64,000 bases of DNA from Halorussus vallis (GTDB lineage Archaea; Halobacteriota; Halobacteria; Halobacteriales; Haladaptataceae), in NCBI RefSeq assembly GCF_024138165.1, contig NZ_CP100002.1:1-64000 (forward strand), read 5' to 3'. Position numbers and translations under genes: made by a program. The notes below the pieces were generated by a model. That model made no database searches. It worked only from the letters and a program-made list of their open reading frames with translations, and was not told the DNA's origin. Positions 7,840 through 17,033 of this stretch are shown here, piece after piece; position 1 is the stretch's first letter, and every line of letters begins with the position of its first letter.

Positions 7840-9050
7840 ATGTCATCTCAGACGATCTACGAGGAGTTGGGCATCCCGCACGTCGTCAACGCGACGGGGA
7901 CGAAGACGCGCATCGGCGGGAGCCGAATACGGCCGGAGGCCGTCGAGGCAATGGGTCGGGCGTCAGAGGCGTTCGTGCGGCTTTCGGACCTGCAGGCCAG
8001 AGCAAGCGAGTTAATCGCGGACGTGACCGGCGCGGACGCTGGCTACGTCGCGTCCGGTGCGGCGAGCGCGCTCGCGCTCGGCGCGGCCGCCTGCATCGCG
8101 GGCGACGATCTCGGCGCGATGGCCCGTCTGCCTGACACCGAAGGCGTCCCCGACGAGATCGTCATGCCGCGGACGCACCGGACGGGCTATGACCACGCGC
8201 TCCGCGGGGCTGGCGCGCGCATCGTCGACGTGGGGACCGACGACAAGCACCTCGGCACCGGCTCGCGGAACGTCGAACCCTGGGAAATCGAAGACGCTAT
8301 CGGCGAGGATACCGCCGCGGTCGCCTACGTCGAAAAGTCCTACACCGAACCGCCGCTGGACGTGGTGTGCGACATCGCTCACAATCACGGCGTCCCGGTC
8401 ATCGTGGACGCCGCCGCCGAGCTCCCGCCGACGAGCAACTTCGAGGCGTTCGTCGACGCCGGTGCGGACCTCGTCGCGTTCAGCGGCGGGAAGGCCATTC
8501 GCGGCCCCCAGACCACGGGAATACTCGCCGGACGGGGCGGCCTCGTCGAGTCGGCTGCCGCTCAGCACCTCGACATGCACGCCGCCGAGCAGGTGTGGGA
8601 ACCGCCGCGAGAACTGGTCGATCCTGGTCGGTTCGGTGGCGTCCCGCGGCAGGGAATCGGTCGCCCGATGAAGGTCGGCAAGGAGGAACTCGTCGGTCTG
8701 ATCCGCGCGCTCGAACTGTTCGTCGAGGAGGACCACGACGCGCTGGTCGAGGAGTGGCTCGACCGCGCACAGCGAATCGCCGCCGACCTCGACGAAGTCG
8801 CGGGCTTCGACACGTCGCTCACGGCCGACGACAAGACCGCCGTCGCTCCCGAGGTGGTCGTCTCGGTTAACGCCAAGGTCGCCGGCGTGTCGGCGACCGA
8901 CATAGTCGGCGATCTCCGCCGCGAGGAACCGCGCGTGTTCGTCGGCGCGGACGCGCTTCCGGCAGGGAGTTCACGGTCAATCCGATGTGCCTCACCGACG
9001 AAGAAGCCGACTATGCCGTCGAACGTATCACCGCACAGGCCGAGGAGTAA
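7840..9050 (+). pseudogene. SelA/DgaE-like PLP-dependent enzyme (sugar-acid ammonia-lyase type), late frameshift
   Basis: A fold-type I PLP enzyme of about 403 residues, related to selenocysteine synthase and closer in style to D-glucosaminate-6-phosphate ammonia-lyase. The family start GIPHVVNATGT, the PLP aspartate region IVDAAAELPP and the Schiff-base lysine motif AFSGGKAIRGPQTTG (near residue 215) are intact. Near 8965 the frame slips: GCAGGGAGTTC reads on as an unrelated tail, while insertion of one G restores ALPAGEFTVNPM and a family-like end finishing at TAA 9048-9050. About 28 C-terminal codons are affected. A miscounted G run is the simplest cause; a real mutation would replace the small domain's end. 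With the glucose dehydrogenase and RidA downstream, a role in eliminating ammonia from an amino-sugar acid is plausible. Confidence 0.8.
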
Positions 9051-9506
9051 CAGCATCGGTTTCTTCTGACTTGATACGCTTCCAGTACAGCGGAGACGGT
9101 ATGCCCGAAAAGACGAAGACGAAAGCGTCTCGATAGTAGAACGGAGTTACCGGCGACCCCGAACAGGGTCGCGCAGACAGCAGAGGGACTGCTGCACGAG
9201 ACTTACGAAATCGGTTGTCCCGAGGAGAGTACGTACTCTCCTCGGACGCGGACGAGGACTGGGATAACTCTCTGCGACGCGGACTGAACTGGTACGCCGC
9301 GCTGGCGGACTCCAAGATTCCCGTCCCCGGAGCGGTGTCCAAGACCTCCGTTCGTTCGACAGAAGCAAGTACACTATCGACCCGGTCGAAAAGACGTAGC
9401 GTCCTTGATTCCTGACGACACAGTACGATTAGCGCCGACGAATACGAAATCGTCGACGAGTACGGCACCCACGAGTCGTCGACGACGCCAACGTGATTCG
9501 GTGGCG
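9051..9506 (+). other. Gap with decayed coding fragments
   Basis: No intact gene is seen. Short plus-strand stretches look like haloarchaeal protein but lie in different frames and end quickly: LRRGLNWYAALADSKIPVPG near 9268-9327, KYTIDPVEKT ending at a TAG near 9390, and ISADEYEIVDEYGTHESST ending at a TGA near 9496. These are best read as the wreck of one gene that has lost its frame. I do not recognise the parent. The neighbouring genes converge on this gap. Confidence 0.35.
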
Positions 9507-10580
9507 CTACACCGTGTCGAACTCCACGACGCTCTTGATTACGTCGTCGCCGGTTTCAAACGCTCGCTCGACCTCGTCGGGGTCGTGGACGTCGGTAACG
9601 AGCGCGTCGGCGAACCAATCGGGGAACGCAGCAAGCGACGCTTTGGCGGTTTCGTACTGCGCGACGTTCGAGTTGACGCTGCCGAGCAACGCCTTGTTCT
9701 GCAACACCATCTCTCGATGGACGCGGCCGCCGTTGATTTCGATACGCCCGTCCGATGGGATGCCGAGCAGCATGCCGACGCCATTCGGTGCGAGCGCCTC
9801 GACGGTTTCGAAGGCGTGTGGCGCGTAGCCGGTCGCTTCGTAGATGAAGTCCATCGGCTCGTTTGCGTCCGGCACCGTCGAGAGGGGCGTCTCGCGCGAA
9901 TCGATATACGTTGCCCCGAGGCGTTCGATTATCTCGATTGTCGGGTCGGGGCGGTTTCGCCGCCCGAGACAGTAACAGCGCTCGAAGTCGTCACTTCCGG
10001 CCAGCATTGCAAGCGTCAACAGCCCCAGTGGGCCGTTGCCGAGGATGAGCGCCGACTCGGGGTCCCACTCGAACGCCGATCTGCTCGCGTAGGCGTGTTC
10101 GAGCGCCTTCTCGGAGTTCGAGATCGGTTCGATGAGGAACCCGGTCGTTGCGAAGTCGTCGGGGACGCCGACGAGGAACGCTTCGGGGGCGGTGAAGTAC
10201 TCCGACATGTAGCCGTGCGCGCCGACGATTCCTCGCTCGACGTACGCGCCGTCGGGGGCCATGTCGGGTTCGCCCCGCTCGAAGTATTCGGCCGTCGGTT
10301 GCCCAACGGGCGGCCGCCGGACGGTCGGCACGACGAGGTCGCCTTCGTTGAAGTCGGTGTCGTTGGCGTCCTCAACGACTCCGACGGCCTCATGGCCGAG
10401 GATTTGATACGCCGAATCTGCGGGAAATCCGCCGTGGTTCCCGTCGACGACTTCGTGGTCGGTGCCGTCAATGCCGATTCGGAGCGTTCGAATTAGTGCT
10501 TCACCGGACCCGGGGGTCGGTTTCGGCACGTCGATGACACGTGGTTCGGACTCGTCGCGTCGGACCGCGATAGCTCTCAT
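9507..10580 (-). CDS. gdh: Glucose 1-dehydrogenase, haloarchaeal type
   Basis: A 357-residue zinc-dependent medium-chain dehydrogenase. The N-terminus (MRAIAVRRDESEPRVIDVPKP, then TLRIGIDGTDHEV and ILGHEAVGVVE) follows the Haloferax glucose dehydrogenase pattern, in which the catalytic Cys is replaced by Asp (GIDGTDHE) and the zinc ligands are His and Glu of GHEAVG. The nucleotide-binding turn is LILGNGPLGLL near residue 189. Function in the family: oxidises glucose (and some related aldoses) to the lactone with NADP, the first step of the semiphosphorylative Entner-Doudoroff route. It lies 21 bases downstream of RidA on the same strand, so the two form an operon. In this neighbourhood it might also act on glucosamine; that is inference. 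Confidence 0.9.
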   Translation of the reverse strand: MRAIAVRRDESEPRVIDVPKPTPGSGEALIRTLRIGIDGTDHEVVDGNHGGFPADSAYQILGHEAVGVVEDANDTDFNEGDLVVPTVRRPPVGQPTAEYFERGEPDMAPDGAYVERGIVGAHGYMSEYFTAPEAFLVGVPDDFATTGFLIEPISNSEKALEHAYASRSAFEWDPESALILGNGPLGLLTLAMLAGSDDFERCYCLGRRNRPDPTIEIIERLGATYIDSRETPLSTVPDANEPMDFIYEATGYAPHAFETVEALAPNGVGMLLGIPSDGRIEINGGRVHREMVLQNKALLGSVNSNVAQYETAKASLAAFPDWFADALVTDVHDPDEVERAFETGDDVIKSVVEFDTV

Positions 10581-10601
10581 TGTTCTGTCACCTTGTACTC
10601 C

Positions 10602-10991
10602 TCACTCCTCGCTCCCACGTGCGGTCGCGATGACCTCTATCTCAACGCCAATATCGATGGGCAGGTCCTCTATCTGGACCGCGCTCCGGGCTGGATATGG
10701 CGGCGACATGTACTCAGCGTACACCTCGTTGATGGTGTCGTAGTCGTCCATATCCTGGACAAAGACGGTTGCTTTCACCACATCGTCAAGTGAGCAATCC
10801 GCCGCAGCGAGAACTGCGTCGATGTTTTCGAGCGTTCGTGCGGTCTGCTCTCCGATGTCCTCGCCGACGATCTCGCCCGATTCTGGGTCGACGGGTCCTT
10901 GCCCTGAGACGTAGATCCGGTCGCCGTCGCGGAGTGCTTGTGAAAACGGGCCGATGCTCGGCGGTGCGGCGTCGGTGCTAATTTTGTCCAT
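10602..10991 (-). CDS. RidA family enamine/imine deaminase
   Basis: A 129-residue RidA (YjgF/UK114) protein. These trimeric enzymes hydrolyse reactive enamine or imine intermediates released by PLP-dependent dehydratases to the keto acid and ammonia. The family features are FSQALRDGDRIYVSGQGP, the arginine region PARSAVQIEDLP and the closing Glu of VEIEVIATA. The ATG at 10991 is preferred over one 51 bases upstream because GGAGGAG sits five bases ahead of it. It is first in an operon with glucose dehydrogenase, and the DgaE-like PLP enzyme is close by, a natural source of such intermediates. Confidence 0.9.
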   Translation of the reverse strand: MDKISTDAAPPSIGPFSQALRDGDRIYVSGQGPVDPESGEIVGEDIGEQTARTLENIDAVLAAADCSLDDVVKATVFVQDMDDYDTINEVYAEYMSPPYPARSAVQIEDLPIDIGVEIEVIATARGSEE

Positions 10992-11921
10992 CAGTCTCCT
11001 CCGAACGGGCGTCGCGGGCGGGAATGGCCATTTCGCCGTCATAATTACGGTGGCGAGACGATGAACTATCCGTTCGAACTGCTCCGCGCAGTATACGTAC
11101 CGTCATCAACCGTGTCCTCATGCCGCTGAACTATAAAACCGCCCGACGTTAGCCGTAATTGACAGTATATGTAAATTACCTTCGGTGGACTTTTGTAGGT
11201 TACTGCATGGCCGTTCTCCTCCCGGCCGCGCTATTTGTCCATTCGTATGGATTTTGAACGACCGAATAGCGGAAACAATCGACAGAAAATGCCGAGACGT
11301 GATGAAGACGGCGGGCTTGGCGTTCAGTAGGCATAAAGCCATAGCTCAAGTGTAACGATACGTGTGGAGATATATAAACATCACTGATGGGGTGCTTTCG
11401 TCCTTGAACTCCGCGTAAACGTAGATTCCGTTTCTATCTCCTCAAGTACGCTGGTTCGAACGTTGCATTCGAACGCCGTGAGCACCTAGTCTAATCGTCG
11501 TCATGTACGTGGATTCTCGATTCAGATGGCAATCTAGGTGGTGCGACCCAGCACCGTCGTCCAGCGCGATTACCGAAGTCGAGGCCGGACAGAGCGTTCC
11601 TTCATCGACATCCATCTCGGCGACCGCAGTGTGTCCGTCTTCGTCGATGGGAAGCATCGAACCGGGTTCGCCGTGGTAATTCGCGACGAACACGAAACTA
11701 CCGGTTAGCATCGACGCTACAGTGTCGGGGTTCTGCCCCACCGATCGCCCGACGGTAATTGCGGACTCAAGAATCGAGGGACTACGGCAGAAACCCCTAT
11801 CGAAAACACTTACTAGTCCGGAAATCGGTTTTCTTCAAAGCTCTTCCAGACGAATACGTGGCCGGAGCCATCCCGCCACGAGCCTGTACAATTTTGTAGC
11901 CTCCCTCGAAAAGGGGACTCG
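10992..11921 (-). other. Long gap with possible gene remnant
   Basis: No gene that I can name. A TATA-like tract (11036-11048, minus strand) probably serves RidA. The stretch 11140-11400 is more AT-rich than its surroundings, with runs such as AGATATATAAACATC, and holds nothing recognisable. On the minus strand, 11580-11790 reads as protein-like sequence (VGRSVGQNPDTVASMLTGSF, then SMLPIDEDGHTAVAEMDVDE) inside a 99-codon frame that ends at 11442 in unconvincing sequence. It looks like a truncated gene; the parent is not recognised. A TATA-like ACAATTTTGT at 11887-11896 fits the MoeA start at 11922. Confidence 0.35.
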
Positions 11922-13142
11922 ATGACCGACCACGGCCACGAGGATATGCTCTGGCGCTCGGAGGCGGTTCGGCGCGTGCTGGACCTGCGGGCATCGGTCC
12001 GGGCCGACCGCTCCACCGAGTCGGTACCGCTCGACGCCACTGCCGGGCGAACGCTCGGCGAGGACGTCACCGCCGACGCCGACGCGCCCGAAACGAGCTG
12101 CGCGACGATGGACGGCTACGCATTCGACGCGACCGACGACTACCCGCTCGACGTCCACGATGAGGAGGTGTTCCCGGAGGACGACGGCGGGGCGCTGGAA
12201 CCAGGCGAGGCCGTCGAAATCGCGACCGGCGCACCGCTCCCGCAGAACGCGAACGTCGTCCTCAAGCGCGAGGACGCGACCGTCGAGGACGGCCGACTCA
12301 CTGGACCGGCCCTCGAACCGGGGACCTACGTCTATGAGCGGGGGAGCAACTACCGGGCCGGCGAGACGCTGTTCGAGGCGGGCGAGCGACTCGCTCCGCG
12401 AGACGCCGTCCTACTGGCCGACCTCGGCTACTCGGCGGTCGCCGTCTGCCGGCGTCTGTCGGCCGGCGTCCTCGCGACCGGCACCGAGATTCACACCGGC
12501 CGGACCGAGGACCTCGACTCGCCGATGCTCCAGGGCCTCGTCCGGTCGTGGGGGCACGAGGCCACCTACGAGGGCACCGTTCCGGACGACTACGACCGCG
12601 TGAAGGACCGAATCGAGGCGGTCGCCGAAGACCACGACATGGTCCTCACCACCGGCGGCACCAGCGTCGGACACAAGGACCACGTCGTCCGAGCGCTCGA
12701 CGAACTCGGGGACGTCCTGTTCCACCGCGTGCGGGTGCGACCCGGCAAACCCATCGCGGTCGCCGAACTCCCCGACCAGGACGCCGTCGCGTTCGCCATC
12801 CCCGGCAAACCCGTCGGGGCGCACGCCGTCGCGACGCTGGTCGCGCGCCCGTTCTTCACTGGCGCTGGGACCGACCTCCCGGGCGTCGAGGCGACACTGT
12901 CGCGCGCGGTGACGCTCGGGCCGGACGGGTTCGAGTACGCTGTTCCGGTGTTGCTCGACGGGGGTGAGGCGACCCCGTACGGTCACGTCGACTCCCCGCT
13001 CCGGGTCTACGACGAACAGTTCGACCCGAGCGTGCTCTCGTCGAGTACGCGGGCGACCAGGGCCGACGGTATCGTCGTCACGACCGACGACCTCGCCGAG
13101 GGCGAGACGGTGACCGTGGTCCCGTACTCGGTGCTGGAGTGA
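11922..13142 (+). CDS. moeA: Molybdopterin molybdenumtransferase MoeA
   Basis: A 406-residue MoeA, which inserts molybdate into adenylylated molybdopterin to make active molybdenum cofactor. The early motif CATMDGYAFDATDDYP (near residue 60), the mid-domain EIATGAPLPQNANVV, the substrate-binding loop TTGGTSVGHKDH (near residue 245) and RVRPGKPIAVAEL are all present, followed by the barrel-like C-terminal domain. Its placement next to XdhC and a molybdenum hydroxylase suggests a dedicated cofactor supply for that enzyme. The start is supported by a TATA-like tract about 30 bases upstream. Confidence 0.92.
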   Translation: MTDHGHEDMLWRSEAVRRVLDLRASVRADRSTESVPLDATAGRTLGEDVTADADAPETSCATMDGYAFDATDDYPLDVHDEEVFPEDDGGALEPGEAVEIATGAPLPQNANVVLKREDATVEDGRLTGPALEPGTYVYERGSNYRAGETLFEAGERLAPRDAVLLADLGYSAVAVCRRLSAGVLATGTEIHTGRTEDLDSPMLQGLVRSWGHEATYEGTVPDDYDRVKDRIEAVAEDHDMVLTTGGTSVGHKDHVVRALDELGDVLFHRVRVRPGKPIAVAELPDQDAVAFAIPGKPVGAHAVATLVARPFFTGAGTDLPGVEATLSRAVTLGPDGFEYAVPVLLDGGEATPYGHVDSPLRVYDEQFDPSVLSSSTRATRADGIVVTTDDLAEGETVTVVPYSVLE

Positions 13143-13144
13143 CG

Positions 13145-14314
13145 ATGTCGACGCTTCCGCGCCGCGCCATCGCCGTGCTCGGAACCGGACTGTTCGGAAT
13201 CGGTCTCTCTGTTGGCGGATACGGCGCTTACGTCTCGCTGCTCATCGACCGGGGCGTCTCGCCCGACGTCGCCGGACTCGGGATGTCGCTGTTCCTGCTC
13301 GGGCAGTTGGTCGTCGTCCTCCCGGCCGACCGACTCTCGCGGGTCGTCCCGGTCGGACGCGTCGCGGCGGCGGGACTCCTCCTCGGCGGCGTCGGCGCGG
13401 CGCTCGGCGGCGTCACCTCGCTGCCCGCCGTCCTGGCCTCGCGGAGTCTGCTCGGACTCGGACAGGGGACCGCGTTCGTCGCCAGCATGAAGCACGTCGG
13501 TCGGACCACGACGGGCGGCGACACCGCGACCGCGCAGGGGTTGCTCGGCGCGCTGTTCACGCTCGGGTTCGCCGCGGGGCTGGCGGCCACGCCGGTCGTC
13601 CTCGACCCGTTCGGGCCGACGCTCCCCGCGGTCGTCGCCGCCGCCGCGGTCGCGGTCGGCGGCGCGAGCGCGTTCCGACTGGGTTCGGTCGAGACGCGGC
13701 CGCCGCCCTCGCTCGGAACCTACCTCGACCCGTTCGTCTCGCCGACCGGCCTCGCGCTCGGACTGGGGAACATGGCCACGTTCGGGTTCCTGATGGTCGC
13801 CGCGACGTGGTACGCCGACGTGCTCGAACGCGCGCCCGCCTTCCCCGCGACGGCGGTTCTCGTCGGCTTCGCCCTCGCGACGGTCGTCGGGCGCGGGGTC
13901 GGCGGGTGGCTCTCGCGGCGCGTCGGCGAGCGAGCGACGGTCGAGTTCTCGCTGCTCGGACTCGCCGGACTCCTGGGCGCCATCGCCGCGGCGGTGGTCG
14001 CCGACGCCCCGCTCCTGCTGGCCGTCGCGCTCGTCGGCACCGGACTGGGGTTCGGCGTGCCGTTCGGCCCGCTGTTCGGCCTCGCGTTCTCGGAACTGGC
14101 CGACGACGCCGGCGCGACGCTGGTCGGAATGCTGGTCGTCGGGAACCTCGGGGCGCTGGTCTACCCCTGGCTCGTGGGACGGTTGCTCGCGAGCACCGCA
14201 TCCTACGCCGCCGGTTTCGGTGTCATGGCTGCCTCGGTCGCCGGCGTCTGGTTGCTCTGGCGCGCGACCGTCGGGGGCCGGACGTCGGTCGCCGCGGCGA
14301 CCGACGTCCGGTGA
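13145..14314 (+). CDS. Major facilitator superfamily transporter
   Basis: A roughly 389-residue membrane protein with about 12 hydrophobic segments, rich in Gly, Ala, Val and Leu. The loop between segments 2 and 3 carries the MFS-like pattern PADRLSRVVPVGRV, and the mid-protein repeat GRGVGGWLSRRVGER marks the second half, as in two-fold MFS carriers. Start is either ATG 13145 or an in-frame GTG at 13139 that overlaps the MoeA stop (GTGA); both imply coupling to MoeA. The substrate is unknown; linkage with cofactor and heterocycle genes is the only clue. Confidence 0.8.
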   Translation: MSTLPRRAIAVLGTGLFGIGLSVGGYGAYVSLLIDRGVSPDVAGLGMSLFLLGQLVVVLPADRLSRVVPVGRVAAAGLLLGGVGAALGGVTSLPAVLASRSLLGLGQGTAFVASMKHVGRTTTGGDTATAQGLLGALFTLGFAAGLAATPVVLDPFGPTLPAVVAAAAVAVGGASAFRLGSVETRPPPSLGTYLDPFVSPTGLALGLGNMATFGFLMVAATWYADVLERAPAFPATAVLVGFALATVVGRGVGGWLSRRVGERATVEFSLLGLAGLLGAIAAAVVADAPLLLAVALVGTGLGFGVPFGPLFGLAFSELADDAGATLVGMLVVGNLGALVYPWLVGRLLASTASYAAGFGVMAASVAGVWLLWRATVGGRTSVAAATDVR

Positions 14315-14436
14315 GTACCCGGAATCTCGGGTGACGGTTCGAGAATCTCTCGGCGAGTCGCCGGCCACCCGGCGAATCGCAGGGCGACGGGCGCAAAGCA
14401 AAGTTTTTCCCTCCGCCTTACGGTGTATGCGCACGG

Positions 14437-15639
14437 ATGTCAATGGGAGATCGGATACTAGACGGTGTGACGGTCGTGGACCTCACGACCTTCGTGACCG
14501 GCGGATTCTGCTCGCTCATGCTCGCCAACCAGGGCGCGGACGTGATCAAGGTGGAGCGTCCGGGTGCGGGCGACGACAATCGCCACTCCGGCCCGCCGTT
14601 CATCGACGGCGAATCGCCGTACTTCTGGACGGTCAACTACGGCAAGAAGAGCGTCGAACTGAACCTCAAGTCGGAGGCCGGCAAGGAGGCGCTGTACGAC
14701 CTCGCGGGCGAGGCCGACGTCTTCCTCCAGAACTACCGACCGGGCACCGCCGAGAAGTTGGGCGTCGACTACGACCGCATCGCCGAGGAGAACCCCGAGA
14801 TAATCTACTGCGCCATCTCGGCCTTCGGCCAGACGGGTCCCTGGAGCAAGCGCCCCGGCTACGACTTGTTGGTCCAGGGTATGAGCGGCATCATGAGCGT
14901 CACCGGCGAAGCCGACGGTCGCCCGGTGAAGGTCGGCCTGCCCCAGACCGACCTCATCACCGCGATGTGGGCGGCGTTCGGCGTGGTCAACGGCCTCTAC
15001 AAGCGCGAGCGGACCGGCGAGGGCGAGTACATCGACCTCGGGATGCTCGACGCGACCCTGCCGTGGCTGACCAAGCAGGCCGGCAAGGTGTTCGCCGGCG
15101 AGTCGCCCTCCCGGATGGGGACGAAAGACCCCGTGCTCGCGCCCTACCAGACCTACGAGACCGAAAACGGCCACATCAACGTCGCCTGCCTGAACCAGAA
15201 GCTCTGGGGCGCGTTCTGCGCCGCCATCGACCGCCCGGACCTCCCCGAGGACGACCGGTTCGAAACCAACGCCGACCGGGTCGAGCACATGGACGAACTC
15301 GAAGCCGAAATCGAGTCGACGCTGGCCGACCGCACGACCGACGAGTGGATGGAGATTCTGGTCGAGGAGGCGGGCATCCCCGCGGGTCCCGTCCAGAGCG
15401 TCGAGGAGGCGCTGTACAACGAACAGACCGAGGCGCGCGGCGTGGTGACCGAGATTTCCGACGGCGACCGCGAGATTCCGGTCGTCGAACACCCACTCAA
15501 CTACGCGCACGCCGACAGCGGGTTCGCCGCCCCGCCGCCGAAACTCGGCGAGCACAACCGCGAGGTCTTCCGCGAACTCGGCTACGGCGAGGACGAACTC
15601 GACGACATGGAGGCCGCCGGCGCCTTCGGAGAGCGGTGA
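14437..15639 (+). CDS. CaiB/BaiF family (class III) CoA-transferase
   Basis: A 400-residue class III CoA-transferase, which moves CoA between carboxylic acids. The N-terminus DGVTVVDLTTFVTGGFCSLMLA and GADVIKVERPGAGDD is typical, NYRPGTAEKLGVDY follows near residue 100, and the likely catalytic Asp is in YIDLGMLDATL near residue 200. Length matches the family. It stands between the MFS gene and XdhC, all co-directional but with gaps of 122 and 42 bases. A role in activating a carboxylic acid made by the molybdenum hydroxylase pathway is inference. ATG 14443 is an alternative start. Confidence 0.92.
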   Translation: MSMGDRILDGVTVVDLTTFVTGGFCSLMLANQGADVIKVERPGAGDDNRHSGPPFIDGESPYFWTVNYGKKSVELNLKSEAGKEALYDLAGEADVFLQNYRPGTAEKLGVDYDRIAEENPEIIYCAISAFGQTGPWSKRPGYDLLVQGMSGIMSVTGEADGRPVKVGLPQTDLITAMWAAFGVVNGLYKRERTGEGEYIDLGMLDATLPWLTKQAGKVFAGESPSRMGTKDPVLAPYQTYETENGHINVACLNQKLWGAFCAAIDRPDLPEDDRFETNADRVEHMDELEAEIESTLADRTTDEWMEILVEEAGIPAGPVQSVEEALYNEQTEARGVVTEISDGDREIPVVEHPLNYAHADSGFAAPPPKLGEHNREVFRELGYGEDELDDMEAAGAFGER

Positions 15640-15652
15640 CCCACGAAAATCC

Positions 15653-15661
15653 CTAAATATC
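15653..15661 (+). promoter_or_regulatory. TATA element of xdhC-like gene
   Basis: CTAAATATC lies 21-29 bases before the ATG at 15682, fitting a leaderless transcript and that start. Confidence 0.5.
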
Positions 15662-15681
15662 CCCTCCCGTTAGCACTACCC

Positions 15682-16892
15682 ATGAGTAACTCTCCCGACT
15701 CCGACCCCTGGAGCGCGACCGCCGGCGCGGTCCGCGACGCCCTCCGGCGCCACCTGGCGGACGACCGCCCGACCGCGCTCGCGACCGTCGTTGACGTCGA
15801 GGGTCGGCGTACCGCCGCCCGGGGGCGAAGATGGCGATTCCGGTCGACGGCGAGAGCCTCGGTGCCGTCACCGCCGGTTGTCTCGAAGGTCCCGTCGCCG
15901 ATATCGGCCGAGAGGTCGTCGAGTCGGACGCGCCGACCGTCGAGACGTTCGACCTCACCGACGACGGCGACGACGCCTGGGGACTTGGTCTGGGGTGCAA
16001 CGGCGTCATCGACGTCCTGGTCGAACCACTCGACGGGAGCCTCCGCGCGCCCCTCGACCACCTGGACGACGTCCGCCCGGTCGCGGTGCTCACGGCCGTC
16101 TGCGAGACGGAGTCGGTGCCCGTCGGCGCCCGCGCGACGCTCACGGTCGACGACGAGGAAGACGAGAACGACGCGGCGGGCGGCGACCGCGCATGGTCGC
16201 CGCCCGCCGGGACCGGAGCGGCCGACGCCCGTCCGGCGCTCCCGGCCGACGTCGTCGCGTCGCTCCGCGAGCGAGCGCTTGAGTTCGCCGCGGCGGGCAA
16301 GTCGCAGACGGTGCGCGTCGAAACCGAGGACGGCGACCTCTCGGTGTTCGTCGACGGCCTCGAACCGGTCGCCGAACTACTGCTGTTCGGCAACCAGAAC
16401 GACGTCCACCCCGTGGCGCGCCTGGGACGCGAGGCGGGGTTCCGCGTCACCGTCGCGTCGGCCCGCGGCGGGCGGGCCGACGCCGACGCGTTCCCCCACG
16501 CCGACCGCGTCGTTGCGACCCACCCGACCGACATCGACGAGGTCCTCGAGGACCCCGAGCGCACCTACGCCGTCCTGATGTCGCACAACTTCCTCGACGA
16601 CCGCCTCGCGCTCCAGACCCTCCTCGAAACTGACGTGCCGTACGTCGGATTGATGGGTCCGAGAAAGCGCTTCGAGCAACTCCGCGACGACCTGAACGAC
16701 GACGGCGTCGCGCTCTCGGAGGCCGACCTCGCCCGCATCGCGACGCCCGTCGGCCTCGACCTCGGCGGGGGCGAACCCGGCCAGATCGCGCTGAGCGTCG
16801 TCGCCGAGGCGGTGGCCGTCTCGAACGGCCGCGACGGCGGTCGACTCGCCGACCGAAAGGGGCCGATACACCCGCGCGACGAGTCGGCGTAG
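15682..16892 (+). pseudogene. XdhC/CoxI family molybdenum cofactor maturation protein, frameshifted
   Basis: About 403 codons in all. XdhC-type proteins bind molybdenum cofactor, sulfurate or insert it, and protect it on the way to xanthine dehydrogenase-type enzymes. The N-terminal XdhC/CoxI domain starts normally (ALATVVDVEG) but the frame slips at the G run 15801-15803. Adding one G gives GSAYRRPGAKMAIPVDG, a near-perfect family motif, and the second frame continues with SLGAVTAGCLEGPVADIG, the conserved GLGCNGVIDVLVEP, and a C-terminal Rossmann domain (LLLFGNQNDVHPVARLGREA, YVGLMGPRKRFEQL). The rest is intact, so this looks like a homopolymer miscount or a very fresh mutation. It precedes the hydroxylase genes by 141 bases. 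Confidence 0.88.
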
Positions 16893-17033
16893 CGGTCGCT
16901 CGCGGGGTCGGACGCGCGGGCGTCCGCGGGGCGAGTCGGCCGTCGCGTCGGCTTCGGTTCGGTCGGTTTTCCGGCTCCGCCGTCGGAACGTTTATGACGT
17001 TTTCGCCTCTTTTGGATGATGTGATTAATCCCC

